Of a DNA stretch of 64,000 nt, positions 10,266 through 21,609 are shown piece after piece. The translations under genes were made by a program, and so were the position numbers. Below the pieces are notes generated by a model, which saw nothing but the letters and a program-made list of their open reading frames with translations, searched no databases and was not told the DNA's origin. Within the stretch, counting starts at the first letter, position 1; each line of letters starts with the position of its first letter. Location: NCBI GenBank assembly GCA_035578155.1, contig JAPWDM010000022.1, positions 4,899,076 through 4,963,075 of the forward strand, in the 5' to 3' direction. This stretch comes from Brachynemurus nebulosus. Lineage: Eukaryota; Arthropoda; Insecta; Neuroptera; Myrmeleontidae.

Positions 10266-10627
10266 ATGTCTAAACAACACGGTGTAGAGTTAAGTATAAG
10301 TGATCTGTGGACCACTTTTACTGCCACTAATGAAACAGTGGATCCGGTTTTGGAGAAGTTGAATAAACTTGCTGCTGGTAAACCATTCAAATCACTATCT
10401 ACGCTCAAACCGTATGAAACGTGGGAAATTCTCGATGTACGACGCATGGAAACTTGATATGGGTCAGCGGTTGCGGTGGAACTTCAGATGCTCAAGTGTT
10501 CCTTCCAAAACGATTTGCGGTTTTCGACGAGGAGACCATGGAATGTTTACGTACAGGACAATATTTTATTACATATCAACGAACTGATTCTAGTGGTTTT
10601 TTACATATTGTGGAATTTAGTAAATAG
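10266..10627 (+). pseudogene. Broken gene, VFLPKRF family
   Basis: ATG at 10266 opens a frame reading MSKQHGVELSISDLWTTF, then LKPYETWEILDVRRMET, where a TGA at 10455-10457 interrupts. The same frame continues briefly (YGSAVAVEL), then a one-base loss near 10485 moves the sense to the next frame (SDAQVFLPKRFAVFDEE, ECLRTGQYFITYQ) up to TAG at 10625-10627. The expected intact length is about 120 residues. I recall repetitive uncharacterised arthropod proteins with a similar '(E)TKYG...VFLPKRF' core but no assigned function. It sits downstream of a GGT tract and the cysteine-rich genes, and AATAAA follows at 10734. One stop and one frameshift argue that it is dead. Confidence 0.6.
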
Positions 10628-10733
10628 CTATCACATGTATGATGTTTGGTGTAAGATTAAGGAAACTGTCAGATGTGAAAATGAATTGATTTATGTTTTA
10701 ATTTTAATATTGTAAACGTATATTTTATTAAAA

Positions 10734-10739
10734 AATAAA
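10734..10739 (+). terminator. Possible poly(A) signal
   Basis: AATAAA occurs about 107 bp after the stop of the broken VFLPKRF gene. Such hexamers are frequent by chance in AT-rich DNA. Confidence 0.25.
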
Positions 10740-11048
10740 TTATTTTACGTCTAAATTCTTATATTGTTCTTATTTTACAACACATTAAAACCCCCAAATT
10801 ATATCTTGAATTTTGATAAAACTTTTAGTAGGTATGGGGCCACTTGGCAACGCAATTTAATTGCCTATATTTAGGAGCAAGTATTTTTATGTTGATGTTG
10901 AGTAGGTATGCGGTCACCTGGCACTTGCATATAGCTTTTCATTCATTTTTTTGAACTAATTTCAGTTAACCAAAAGAGTGTAATGGAGGTAAAATGAGTA
11001 AAAATGTGTAAGCAACCGCTACTTCATAGAGTAAAATGAGCAACTCAA
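10740..11048. other. Noncoding with a short direct repeat
   Basis: No gene was recognised. The phrase agtaggtatgsggycacytggca occurs twice (near 10829 and 10899). The leader gtaaaatgagcaactcaaat (near 11031) is shared with the tract at 10137. Confidence 0.45.
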
Positions 11049-11125
11049 ATGTGGTGGTGGTGGCAGTGGTGGTGGCGGCTGCGGCGGTGGTGGTGGATGC
11101 GGCGGTGATAGTGTTGGTGGAGTAT
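11049..11125. repeat. GGT/GCG-rich tract 3
   Basis: A third G-rich trinucleotide tract, followed by ggagtatataagtaatcg. One plus-strand register would read almost entirely Gly and Cys, but it has no start codon and is short, so I do not call a gene. Confidence 0.85.
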
Positions 11126-11334
11126 ATAAGTAATCGCTAACACAATTCTGAATTAATCTTGTAAGACTAGTTGAGCTTTACACAACTATTATAATGTTCG
11201 AGTGTAATTAAATTTGCTGAATGTGTCTCTTTTGCGTTTGATCAATGCTTATTTATAGAAACATATGCCTTATAAATTTCAACATTTTCCAGTTAAGAGA
11301 TTATAAGAGCTAAATTACCTTTATATTTGGTTTA

Positions 11335-11336
<2 letters not shown>

Positions 11337-11411
<75 letters not shown>
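11337..11411. repeat. (AT)n microsatellite
   Basis: A pure AT dinucleotide run of about 75 bp, passing into gtgtgtatgtgtgta. Confidence 0.97.
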
Positions 11412-11416
<5 letters not shown>

Positions 11417-11909
11417 ATGTGTGTATTTCTATTCAGTACAGATATAACTTTTGTATGCAACTTAAATCATGTACGTAAAATAACTAAAAATTTATATTAT
11501 AAATAGTTTTAATTTCTTTTTGAGTGTAAAAGATTTACTTACTGCTTTAAAATCGTAAAATTTTAGGAGAAAACCGATGAGAATTTTCCCGGGAATATTC
11601 CCATTTGCGTAATTATTTGGTATTTTCCCGGGAAAATTCCCAAAACCTGGGTAAAAACGATTACTTACAATTAACTGCACTATTTTACAAATGCGTTTTT
11701 AATTTTATACATATATACACCGGTCTCTCAATTTACGTGAATATCCGTTCCACGGGGATTCAGTTTACGCGGATAAAACTGAAATAAATGACGTAAATTG
11801 AGTCCGTCATTATAAAAGGAAAAATACTGGAAATAAAAGCTACTAACACTTTTACAGAATTTTATAATAAAAATTGATAACAGATATGTCGAAAATTACA
11901 TGCTAAAAT
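11412..11909. other. Noncoding, two small inverted-repeat pieces
   Basis: Palindromic ttttcccgggaaaatt-like sequences occur twice at 11582-11645. A 76-bp segment at 11727-11802 has inverted ends ctcaatttacgt / acgtaaattgag and may be a very short MITE. No coding sequence was recognised. Confidence 0.5.
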
Positions 11910-12610
11910 TTTGAAAATATCGTTATTTTCGATATCGATAATTTTCGATAACGAAAAGTAGGTTTTGATAGTCCTAATATGTTCGGAGTACCCATAAATT
12001 GCTTTGCTTAAGCCTTCAAAAATTCCGTTATTTTTGAGCTACGACGCACGGTTTATTTACCATTAAAGTTTTCGACAGCGAAACAATTTATGACAAGTTA
12101 CGCAGTATCGATAATTTTTGATAACGAAAAGTAGGTTTTGACAGTCGCAATACGTTCGAAATACCCACAACTTGCTTCGCTTCAGCCTTCAAAAATTTCG
12201 TTATTTTTGAGCTACGATGCACCCTTTACGAGATATTTACGATCAAAGTTTACGTTTTTGAAAAGTATTGAAAATGTAATTTTTTTGAAAATATTTTCTT
12301 AGGACAAAATCAATTTAACTAATGGGTCTGAATTAATCAATTACAATCAGTTTATGATGAATAACTCGGTATCGATAATTTTCGATAACAAAAAGTAGGT
12401 TTTGATAGTCGTAATTTGTTTAGAATATCCACAACTTGCTTCGCTTAGGCCTTCAAAAATTTCGCTATTTTTGAGCTACGATGCACCATTTATAAGATAT
12501 TTACAATCAAAGTTTACGTTTTTGAAAAGTATCGAAAACTAATTTTTTTGAAAATATTCTATTGCTGACCAGGCCAATAGGAGTAGTGGAGCATAAATTA
12601 AGCCCTTATA
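11910..12610. repeat. Dispersed tandem repeat family A, three copies
   Basis: Three degenerate head-to-tail units share gataattttcgataacgaaa, acttgcttcgctta, ccttcaaaaatttcgttatt and gctacgatgcacc. Spacing between equivalent points is about 174 and then 264 bp. The same family recurs at 34.3-35.6 kb inside a TA-flanked element, so it is likely a mobile-element interior. Confidence 0.75.
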
Positions 12611-13481
12611 ATCAATTTATAATAATATGTCAGTAAGAGCAATTAAACATATTTAACTGAAAATATTATGTTACTCTTCTTTTCGTCTTACCTAGCTTGT
12701 GTAATTATATAGTAACCTTAGCTTATAGATTATTTATATACATTTAACAAATATTCTTTATTAAGCAGTGGTTTTGATAGTAGAATCCCATCTCTATTCA
12801 CTTTATACATATCAAAGTGAACTATATGTAGTTGCCTATACGTGAAAAGATGACAGAAGATGTATGTAATGTATCTCATGTACGTTAAATACGTGTTCTT
12901 TTTTAGGTGTCCGTGCTGATTTTTTAAAGCTGTGTTAATATATTCTGTCCGTTTTTTGATAGATATCAACAAATAATAAAACAAAAACATTAATAAATCA
13001 ATTTTTTTGGGTTATATTTCCTTAAAAACATATTCATTGGATTAAAAAAACTTGGTTTCATGCTTATTAAGAAAAAAAGTGGGTGTTTAATTTATTTATT
13101 AATTTTTATAAGCTACTTTAATGACGCACCTGAAAATAGTGTTCCGTAATGGGAGTTTTTACCCTATATACATTTCAGTTTTTTATAGATTTAGCACGAG
13201 GCAAGTTGGTTTCACGTAGGTATAATTAAAATATTTTCTATTCTAGGATAACTACTATTATCACTCATATTAATTTACAATTACTGCATTGTCCTAATCT
13301 GGAAATTCAATTTATTATCGTCGTTTAAAGAGCTTACTCTTGGCGACGTCAAAAGGAACATTACATCTCGATTCACAAACTCAGATATACATCTTATATT
13401 ATTCTCGAAACTATTTTCAGTTTTCCTTTTTTTCTTTGAAGATGGAGCAATTTTTTTGCAGAAAGTTTACCTATAAATACC
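12611..13481. other. Noncoding, nothing recognised
   Basis: AT-rich sequence. An 86-codon minus-strand frame at 12730-12990 has no recognisable motif. Confidence 0.4.
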
Positions 13482-13667
13482 TATAAAATACATATTTGTT
13501 AAAAATTAAAATGAACTGATTAAATTTAATCTGCCTCTCTTGTTTTTAAACTACTCAGTTCGGATTAAACTATTTAATACTGTGTAAAAATACATACGTA
13601 TTTGAATTTTTTTTAATTTTTGTCCTTATTTCTCTAGGAAGCACCAACGACGGTTGTACACACACCG

Positions 13668-13920
13668 ATAGCGCGTTCGGTTGCACCAACAGGATCGGCT
13701 TTAGATTTTCAAGTATAAATTAATGTAGGTATATCAAATAAAATATTTAGTAATTGTAATCTATTTTTGTGCTTGGATTAATGCTCTCTTTATTAAGAAA
13801 TTTAGTGCCTTATTTTTTGTGTACAAAAATAGGTTACAATTTCTAAATATTTTATTTGATATATTGTAATTATAGTTCTAAGTTTAAAGCCGGTGCTGTT
13901 CGTGCAACCGAACTTGCTAT
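13668..13920. mobile_element. 253-bp fold-back MITE
   Basis: Inverted arms start atagcgcgttcggttgcacc and end ggtgcaac-type sequence reading tgcaaccgaacttgctat; similarity continues for about 110 bp (both arms contain atatcaaataaaatatttag read inward). Flanking acac-type repeats suggest a short target duplication. The paralogous repeat at 31.97 kb lacks this insert, which supports the boundaries. Confidence 0.75.
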
Positions 13921-14024
13921 ACACATTTTCATCCATACTTCCGTTTTTTATTTCTGTTTTTATAATCTAATTTGGAAGCATCATACATTATAAATATTTA
14001 TGCTTTTCAAACTCAAGAATTAAT

Positions 14025-14311
<287 letters not shown>

Positions 14312-14325
14312 CAATAAATTCCATA

Positions 14326-15584
14326 GTTTCCGCCCCGTGTAGCGACTTCAGTTCATATCAATGTTATCTATACTTCTAGCGTTATTCAACTAACTGGTGT
14401 TAAAAACGTTCGTGTAGTTGTACACTAAAAAGCATTAAAGCTATACAGTTTAACATGTATATACCTATACATATCTACGTATATTCACAAGCTAAGAAAC
14501 ATAAACAATTGTCTACGACTCTATGCTATATTTTTTTTAAATAATAAACAAATGTAACAAAACATAAGCGCGAACTACCCCCACTCCGCAAACAAACTAC
14601 AACTAACAATAAAAATAGCAAAATGTAATTTAAAAAATTTTTTGTAGAAAAAATATAATTGCATACTATGTAAAAAAAAAACACCGTGAGCAACGAAGCC
14701 CCATCACGGGAGTCGAATTTTTCGCTACATCTTCGGTATTTTCAAGATATCTAAATGTGGTTGAAAGGGTACAGGCGGATTGTCACTTTGGTGTCTTCAG
14801 AACTGAGGATAAGTGTCCGGTTGATCGGAGCTTTAAAAAAGGGATTTAAATTTTTGAAGGGGTAAATCTCAGTAAATTTCAATTTTATGTCGATAGCAGT
14901 TAGCAGGAAAAAAGCCAACGCAATGGGGTATTTGACAATAGTTGAAAAAATATCTATTTTGATTTTTAAACAATTACTCGAGTCATAATGATACTGAATA
15001 TTGCTTTTTTACAGGTTATTTCATTCAAAAATATAAAAATTTTAATTAAATAAAATTACAAAATTTACGTTAAAAATGACGTAATCAAAAACATCAAGCA
15101 AAAGCAGCTTACGTCACAAGCTCGTTCGAATATGTAGGTATTATATTGTAGTTAGTAAAAAAATTGTTTACTTTTTTGGTAGCTATGAAAGAAATTTTTT
15201 CTACTCCTGTTGAAGAACACACTCATTATGTATCCGTTAATTGTTGAGAAAGTTAGGCATTATTCAAGCGTGTGGAGGAATGTTCATTACTCAATACCCT
15301 CTTGACCAATGAAATCATAGTATTAATCATTATTCCATGGGTTTGCTTTTGTTTTGTGTATGTATGTATGTATCAAGTTTTAATTTAATATATATTGCCT
15401 AGTAACGTTCAAGTAAATAAAGTAGTTTATGTTTTGTTTTGATCGTTTTATACATAAAATTATACAAACTTTTAATGAAATTAGAAATAGATTAAAAATT
15501 TGATTTAAAATTTATATTCAATTTTATTTAACTCAAAAAGGAAAAAAGTCGTAGAAAAAATATCGTATTCTACTCGCTTGCAAT
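14326..15584. other. Noncoding, nothing recognised
   Basis: AT-rich. 14670-14930 is slightly GC-richer (caccgtgagcaacgaagccc onward) and may be an old element fragment, but no ends or reading frame were identified. Confidence 0.4.
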
Positions 15585-15669
15585 GGCTATTACTCACTCA
15601 GATTCATTACGACACTCGCCTCACAAGCTCGGCTCGTGTCGCAATTTCATCTTCATGAGTAATAGCTAT
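15585..15669. repeat. 85-bp imperfect hairpin
   Basis: ggctattactcactcagatt at the left pairs with atcttcatgagtaatagctat at the right, and the centre is cgacactcgcctcacaagctcggctcgtgtcg-like dyad sequence. Probably a MITE remnant. Confidence 0.6.
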
Positions 15670-16254
15670 CATTACTAGCTCGTTGAATAATATGCTATTT
15701 CATTAGGTGTTAATTTTCATTACTAGACCTACTACTATTACTTAATGTTTTAGTGCCAATGACGTCATACGATTTGAAAGAGACAGAACGTATCGTTTTG
15801 GCGATCTTTTTAAAAATTGAAATTTTATCGGTGATTTTTATTAAAAATATAGTACAAAATAATTTAAAAATGTGTATTATGAGTTTAGTAAGAAGTAATA
15901 AACACACTAAAAGGGTTTTTAAAAAATTGTCAAATATCTCATTCGTACGAGGGCATTCCTACCCATGCTTATCCGTCAATAGCCTTTGTGTTTATTTCTA
16001 AATATTAAAAAAGGATCTTAAATAGTGAACTGAAAGACCTTTCTGAAGATATTTTTTCTTTCAAAAAAATTTTTGAAATTCATATTTTATAAATAAAAAC
16101 TGATTTTGATGATATTTTGTAAACTACAATAATTATTACATTTATTATAAGAGTCAGTTCACTTTTTTTTAAAATTTACTATGCCTACTTCTATTATTAT
16201 TTAGTATTAAAATCATTTTAAACATATATAAAAAAAAATTCCACCACTGAATTC
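15670..16254. other. Noncoding, nothing recognised
   Basis: The overlapping open frames at 15710-16001 on both strands have no motifs and look like chance. Confidence 0.4.
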
Positions 16255-17800
16255 CGATGTAAAAATGGGAGAAGTGGGGGGCAAGGTTATGTGGAATCTC
16301 TGAAAGGTACGAACTGGATACTAACTCAATACATGTACAAATTTCAGCCCTCTGGGTTTACTCAGAGAGTCTCTAGGCGTGTTAGAACAAAAGCAAATAA
16401 ATCAAGGAAGTACTGGCGTAAAAATCGTGGGCGTAAGGGCTAAAAATTGAAACCTCTAAAAAACAGTGACTGGCTATTAACCCTAGAATCATACGTACTC
16501 GTCAAAACGACGAACGAACTTCTCTACCTGCTCCAATACTGTGACTTGTCGGTACCTGCTCGCTGTGAAACTTCTGTTATCTAATTTATTTGTTATTATA
16601 ATACATAAGACATAAATTTTGTTTATAGCTATTGTCGTTTTTTTTATATTGAAATAGTGTGCGTCAAAAGGACGACGATGTATGATTAACCTATATTTTT
16701 TTTTAAAGATTTTGTACTCCACATATAAAAGTTTTCCCAATTTTTCTAAAATTTATTAAAGATTTCTCTCTCCTAATTTTTCTAAAATTTATTTAATGAT
16801 TATGATAATGTGAAAGATGATTACAGCTGTTTGACTTATAGAGACGACATAATACTGAAGTTTTAATATATTGAATCGGAAACTAAAGAATGCGTTTCGA
16901 ATGACTTAATAAAAGATTAACAATTTATTTTGTGGAAAATATTTCAATTTTTATTATTTTTTGAGATCTTATTCAAAAAATTACTAACAAATTTTAGAAA
17001 ATTTACAAATGTGCCTAATGGGGAAATAACTACATATCTATAGGAATACTTATGACTGAGAAATTTCACATTCTGTAAAGTCACACATGTCCACTGACTC
17101 ATCATAGTTCATAAATTAATTATTACAATTGATGTATTTACCTATTTTTTAATTTTTATAATAAAAATATGCTTTGATAAAAAGATTAAGAAAATTAATA
17201 AATATTTACATTAAGAAATTTTTCCAAATCCAATTTTTTTAAATATTTTGTTCGCTTTTGTAATATTGTTATGTAAAAAAAATGTCTTTTGCAAATAAAT
17301 TCTAAAACTCCCCGTAAAAAGTCCATTCGTCGAAACGACGCCGATGTATAATTAACTTGACTCGTAGACCAACGTATGATTCTAGGGTTAATTTAACCTA
17401 GACACAAAATTTCAGCCCTCTAAATTTATCTTGGGAGATTTTAAGCCTGACAAAGCTGCTAAAAAACAAGAAAAATTATATTTTTTGGTATAAAAATGGT
17501 GGGGGTAAGGGTTAAAAGTTGAGACCTCAAAAAACACACCCTTGATACTAACCACTATCGACGACAATCTAAATGCAAAATTTCGACCCTCTAGGTTTAT
17601 TTGAGTGACCTGTACGCGTATTACAAATTTCGAAATCGTCGAAAAAGCATGAAATTTTAGCTTCAAAATGGTGGGGGTGAGAGTAAAACATTAAACCTCT
17701 AAAAAGCACACCATAGGTACGAACTATATCAACGTACCAAATTTCAACCCTATACGCTAATTCTAGGGGCCTGTGGGTAATCCAGGCAAAACACTTTTTC
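16255..17800. repeat. Degenerate ~170-bp tandem repeat, about four units
   Basis: Each unit has aaaatggtgggggtaagggt, then acctctaaaaa, then caaatttcaaccctctaggt. Units begin near 16262, 16424, 17493 and 17667. The second unit is split by the TTAA-flanked element at 16481-17387. The 84-codon minus-strand frame at 17412-17666 merely reads this repeat. Confidence 0.7.
16481..17387. mobile_element. piggyBac-like element, non-autonomous, 907 bp
   Basis: Perfect 16-bp terminal inverted repeats ccctagaatcatacgt (16481-16496) and complement (17372-17387) lie inside TTAA duplications (16477-16480, 17388-17391). The CCCTAGAA start is the classic piggyBac-type end. Subterminal cgtcgaaacgacg-like motifs recur near both ends and at about 16662. 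It is too short for a transposase of about 600 residues; an 83-codon minus-strand frame at 16489-16740 could be a shred, but I cannot show it. Confidence 0.85.
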
Positions 17801-18063
17801 CTCTAGTCCCTCCAAGGAAGCTGAATTTCGCATATATTATAGATAACTGATCGGAACATTATTTCCAACCGGTTTGGAAAAGTTTTCTTGTTTTGTTGCC
17901 CCCCCCCCCCAACACCCCCTGAAAGGTTGGATCGGATACAACATTTGCTCAAAATTTGACCCCACTTTTATAGTATTGTTGTGCATTAGAATGAGCCCCA
18001 CTTACCAAATTTCAGCTCCTCCCGTCCATAGCAGGGCCCTACACATGTCAAAAGGTAGCGGGA

Positions 18064-18139
<76 letters not shown>

Positions 18140-18471
18140 CGGGCCCGGAAGCAGATAGCGCCCCTACTCTCGCCTCGTCCCTTTCTTATCGTATAGGCTG
18201 TATATATTCTAATTTTTTCCGTGAAAAATTCGACTAAAAAAAGATATACACAATTAGATAAAAACAAAAGAATATATTAAAATAATAATACAATATAGTT
18301 AACAATGTAAATGCATTTGAAGAGAGCCAACTGAACCCATATAAGTGTTGTTGAGGCAAAAATTATGTTCTTTTTTTATTAATTATTTTTCTTTTCGTTA
18401 TGCGTCTGTACGTGTATGTTTCCTTGTTAAAATGATATTATTGTTAGGAGTTCATACTGAGGCCGTTTTAA
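17801..18471. other. Noncoding with poly-C and (TA)n
   Basis: Contains a cytosine run near 17899-17910 and a TA microsatellite at 18064-18136. The 93-94-codon frames here read through the microsatellite and are not genes. Confidence 0.5.
18064..18136. repeat. (TA)n microsatellite
   Basis: TA dinucleotide run of about 70 bp with one imperfection near 18079. Confidence 0.95.
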
Positions 18472-19065
18472 CAGGTTCCCTGTCCCGCGAATCATATATG
18501 ATTCACGGGATATTTTTTATACCCATTTGCACACGTTCGTGAATCAGATATGATCAGATCCAGAGACAATTTTGCTACCAATTTTTTAATGGACGTAAAC
18601 GAATAAATAAGATTTTTGATATTAAGATAAATACGATTTTCGATTTATCATATCGTCGCCGTTACTTCAATATGTCGTATGTCAAAGATATGTCATTTTC
18701 TGTTAACAATGCTATAGTAACCAAAATCATCTTTTCTATATAATAGCCAAAATTCCAATGTCTAGGACTACAGTGAAACAGAGAATGCGCACTTGAAAAT
18801 ATTTCGTATATCGCCATTTTTATTTGGCAATGCGCCATATATCGTACGGTGCTTTAAAAATACATACACTTTAATAAACAATAAATAACACTAATAACAC
18901 ATCACCAAAAATCCTTGATAATTCAATAAACAAAGCAACCAAAAAGAATTGCAGCGTAAAGAATAAAACAGCTTTTTTTTAATTTCTGACAAATGCCTTT
19001 TTTGACATATCTACGACGTTTTGAAGTAACGCCGACGATATATGATTCACGGGACAGGGAACCTG
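18472..19065. mobile_element. TTAA-flanked MITE, 594 bp
   Basis: 28-bp inverted ends with one mismatch (left starts caggttccctgtcccgcgaa, right ends ttcacgggacagggaacctg) lie between TTAA copies at 18468-18471 and 19066-19069. It is a piggyBac/Kolobok-type target, but the end sequence is unrelated to the other two TTAA elements here. A related gattcacggga / cgtgaatcagatatgat motif repeats internally near the left end. No transposase frame. Confidence 0.85.
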
Positions 19066-19188
19066 TTAAATATGTTTTTAATTAGAATGTTGTTTTGGAA
19101 AATAATAATAAAATAAAATAGATAATAATAATAAAAATAAAAATACGTTTTTTCTATATCTTTGCCTATTACCTATCTATTTAACCGC

Positions 19189-19574
19189 TAAAACAAATCT
19201 TGTTGGCTCTATAAAAAGTATTATGATTGAACCCAAATCACAGCAGGAGAGATCGTTTACCTTTTGCAAAACGAAAAAAGTTCCTTTGAAAATCATTACA
19301 TGTGTAGGTATACTAATGTATTATTTTTATGTATGTACCAGGTGTTACAAATTATTCATCTAGTAAAAATTGAACTACCTACTAAAATTAAATACATTTG
19401 TAATAAATTTCATATACTTGATTATCTTACTTTAATTAATTATAATTGTATAAATAGTATTAAGAAAATCTGCTAAAATCAAATTAATGATTTGTTACTA
19501 ATAATATAATTTAGCAAGATAATTATGTATTTGATTTGTTAAAAGAGGTAGTATTATTTTTAAATTGAATTAGT
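19189..19574 (+). repeat. Inverted-pair arm, left copy
   Basis: About 385 bp is repeated in reverse complement at 30187-30575 with about 90% similarity by eye, including cacagcaggagagatcgttt and accaggtgttacaaattatt. The 70-codon frame inside is not conserved as a frame. Confidence 0.85.
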
Positions 19575-19681
19575 ATCTATTTTTGAATTCTTAGTTGAAG
19601 TTTTTCGAAATATACCTAATAAATAATTTACTGTAAATTATCAAACAATTACATATAAATTAAATAAGTAATATGGTAATT

Positions 19682-21336
19682 GGTGGTGAGGACACCTATA
19701 GCAGCTGCCCTTGGCACCCGTGAGGGATATTTTTATCCCCCATTGGTGTCAAGGAGGCTAAGGGTTCCAGGGGTAGTATATGCGCAATACAGTAATCTTC
19801 GGATTCCATTAGCCTCTGACTACCCAAGATCGGCACCTTTCCTTCTCGAGGTACCACTGTTTTCACAAAAGATGCCGGATCAAAATTTTCGACAAGGATG
19901 AATGTCGTAGGATCGACAGTGTAGCATTCCCGTATTGAGCGAAACTTCACCGAACGTACAGATTGTGTTTTGTTGCGAATTGGGGCTGACATATACTCAA
20001 TCATTGACGGATGGGAATGTAGTAGCTGGTATGGGCATGTTTGCGTTTGTTCGTGAATCGCGTCAGACGAGTCGAAAAGCGTGATATTTTATCTGTGATT
20101 TCTGGTTTTGCTGATCTGTGATTATGTTATATCTGTGATATTTGTTATGCCAACTAGGGTTTTCACGCCTTCGTTGGCATTATTTTAATTTTTTTGTTGC
20201 TGTGATATTTCCATGGCCTTGTTCTTGTCATTTCGATGGGTAGGAATGCGGCTCTAAACGCACTCGTTCTCATCGGCCACGCGTGCGAGTCGACGTCTGC
20301 CCGAACAGCTTGAGCGAGCTCGCCCAGTAAGGAGACGTCGTTGTCCCTCGTACGGATGCGTTCGTGGGCGTTGATATGGCGGCTTCCGCCCCGTCGAAGT
20401 GATACGAACACAGGTCAGATGTTGGCTCTGTGATACTCTTTGGCATTGTCCCGTTCTCTGTAGCCTCGACTCGGACGAACGTGGCCTAGTCATCGTACCG
20501 GTCTCCCGTGTAGGTTGACCCCGATATCTGACAGAACGGCACATGTACCCAGTAATCAGTTATCTGACAGAACAGTACATGTTGCTCAGTAATCAGATGT
20601 CACTGTCCCTACACATACGAGTTCCTAGGTGTTGACGAAGCCATTTCGGAACTGTCGAGACTATTGGGAGCGGAATCGTGTCACGGAGCAAGAAATATTG
20701 TCAAACTTGTGATATTGTTGTTTTTGTTTTTTTAATAAGGTTGTTTTTAATATGCTTTGTTTTAACGATGTACCATTGAGGGCGTTTTCCACCCGAGGTG
20801 GTACATCACTTGATTTTATTTATCTGTGATATTTTGTTATGCCGCTGTGGGGCTGTTGTTATGGCTCTACAGCGGTATTGTTTTAACTCCTTATTACTTC
20901 ACTGGCCGGCCTGCGGCCTCCCAGTGACGCAATAAGTTTTATCTGTGATACTTACCGTGATACTGATCTGTGATATTTATTTGTGTATTGTCTAGTCAGG
21001 TTCCTCCACCCTGAGGCCCTTTACGCCTCGGGGGGAGTCGCAGCGATGGTCTTCAGGCCTTGGTGACCGGACGCTCTGTCTAGTACTTATCGTACCGTCA
21101 CCAAGGACTGTCCACTCTTTTTAAGCCCTGGGATGGCAGGGCTCATCGTTGGATTTTATCATTTGTATGTTTGTCCGTTGTCTAATGCATTTATGTGTTC
21201 CTGTCTTTATGTGTCGTTTTTATTTTTACTGTTTATGGCGGCGCATGCCCTCCGATGGCGATGCCGCCGGGTGCTGCTGACCGCGCCATCCACCGGCAGC
21301 AGTACCCCAATTTTAATTAAAAAAAAAAAAAAAAAA
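19682..21336 (+). mobile_element. Retroposed element (LINE-type insertion), poly(A)
   Basis: An exact 11-bp duplication atatggtaatt flanks the insert (19671-19681 and 21337-21347), and the right end carries an A-run directly before the second copy. This is the mark of target-primed (LINE-driven) retroposition. The body is much GC-richer than its surroundings. A hairpin-forming 3' end (ggtgctgctg ... cagcagtacc, 21270-21305) lies just before the tail. GTGATA(T/C) or GTGATT occurs about 11 times, all in the same orientation, between 20081 and 20975. I see no reverse-transcriptase or endonuclease motif, so this is a 5'-truncated LINE 3' region, a long SINE or a retrocopy. Minus-strand frames at 19696-20004 and 20163-20544 are not supported. 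Confidence 0.8.
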
Positions 21337-21609
21337 ATATGGTAATTTAAAATATTTCATATAAGGATCGTATTTTAAATTTATTATTCTTAACTCAGTA
21401 TGTGGAAACTCGTAATGTAGAATATACTCTATACCACCAACCATATAAATATGATACACATGTAAATATAATTCTATGCATCAAATTAATGTAGTTAGCG
21501 GCTCATAGAGAGTTGTCAGTTGTCAAAAGTATTTGGAAAAAATAATGAATGAATAACAGGGTAGGTAGATGTAGGAAATAAATGGATAGGTAATAAGGAA
21601 TTATGGTAA

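Noticed and set aside
17874..18267. 93-94-codon frames on both strands
   Set aside because: They cross poly-C and TA microsatellite sequence.
20163..20544. Arg-rich minus-strand frames in the GC-rich insert
   Set aside because: They overlap each other, show no motif, lie antisense to the poly(A)-tailed element and are explained by its GC content.
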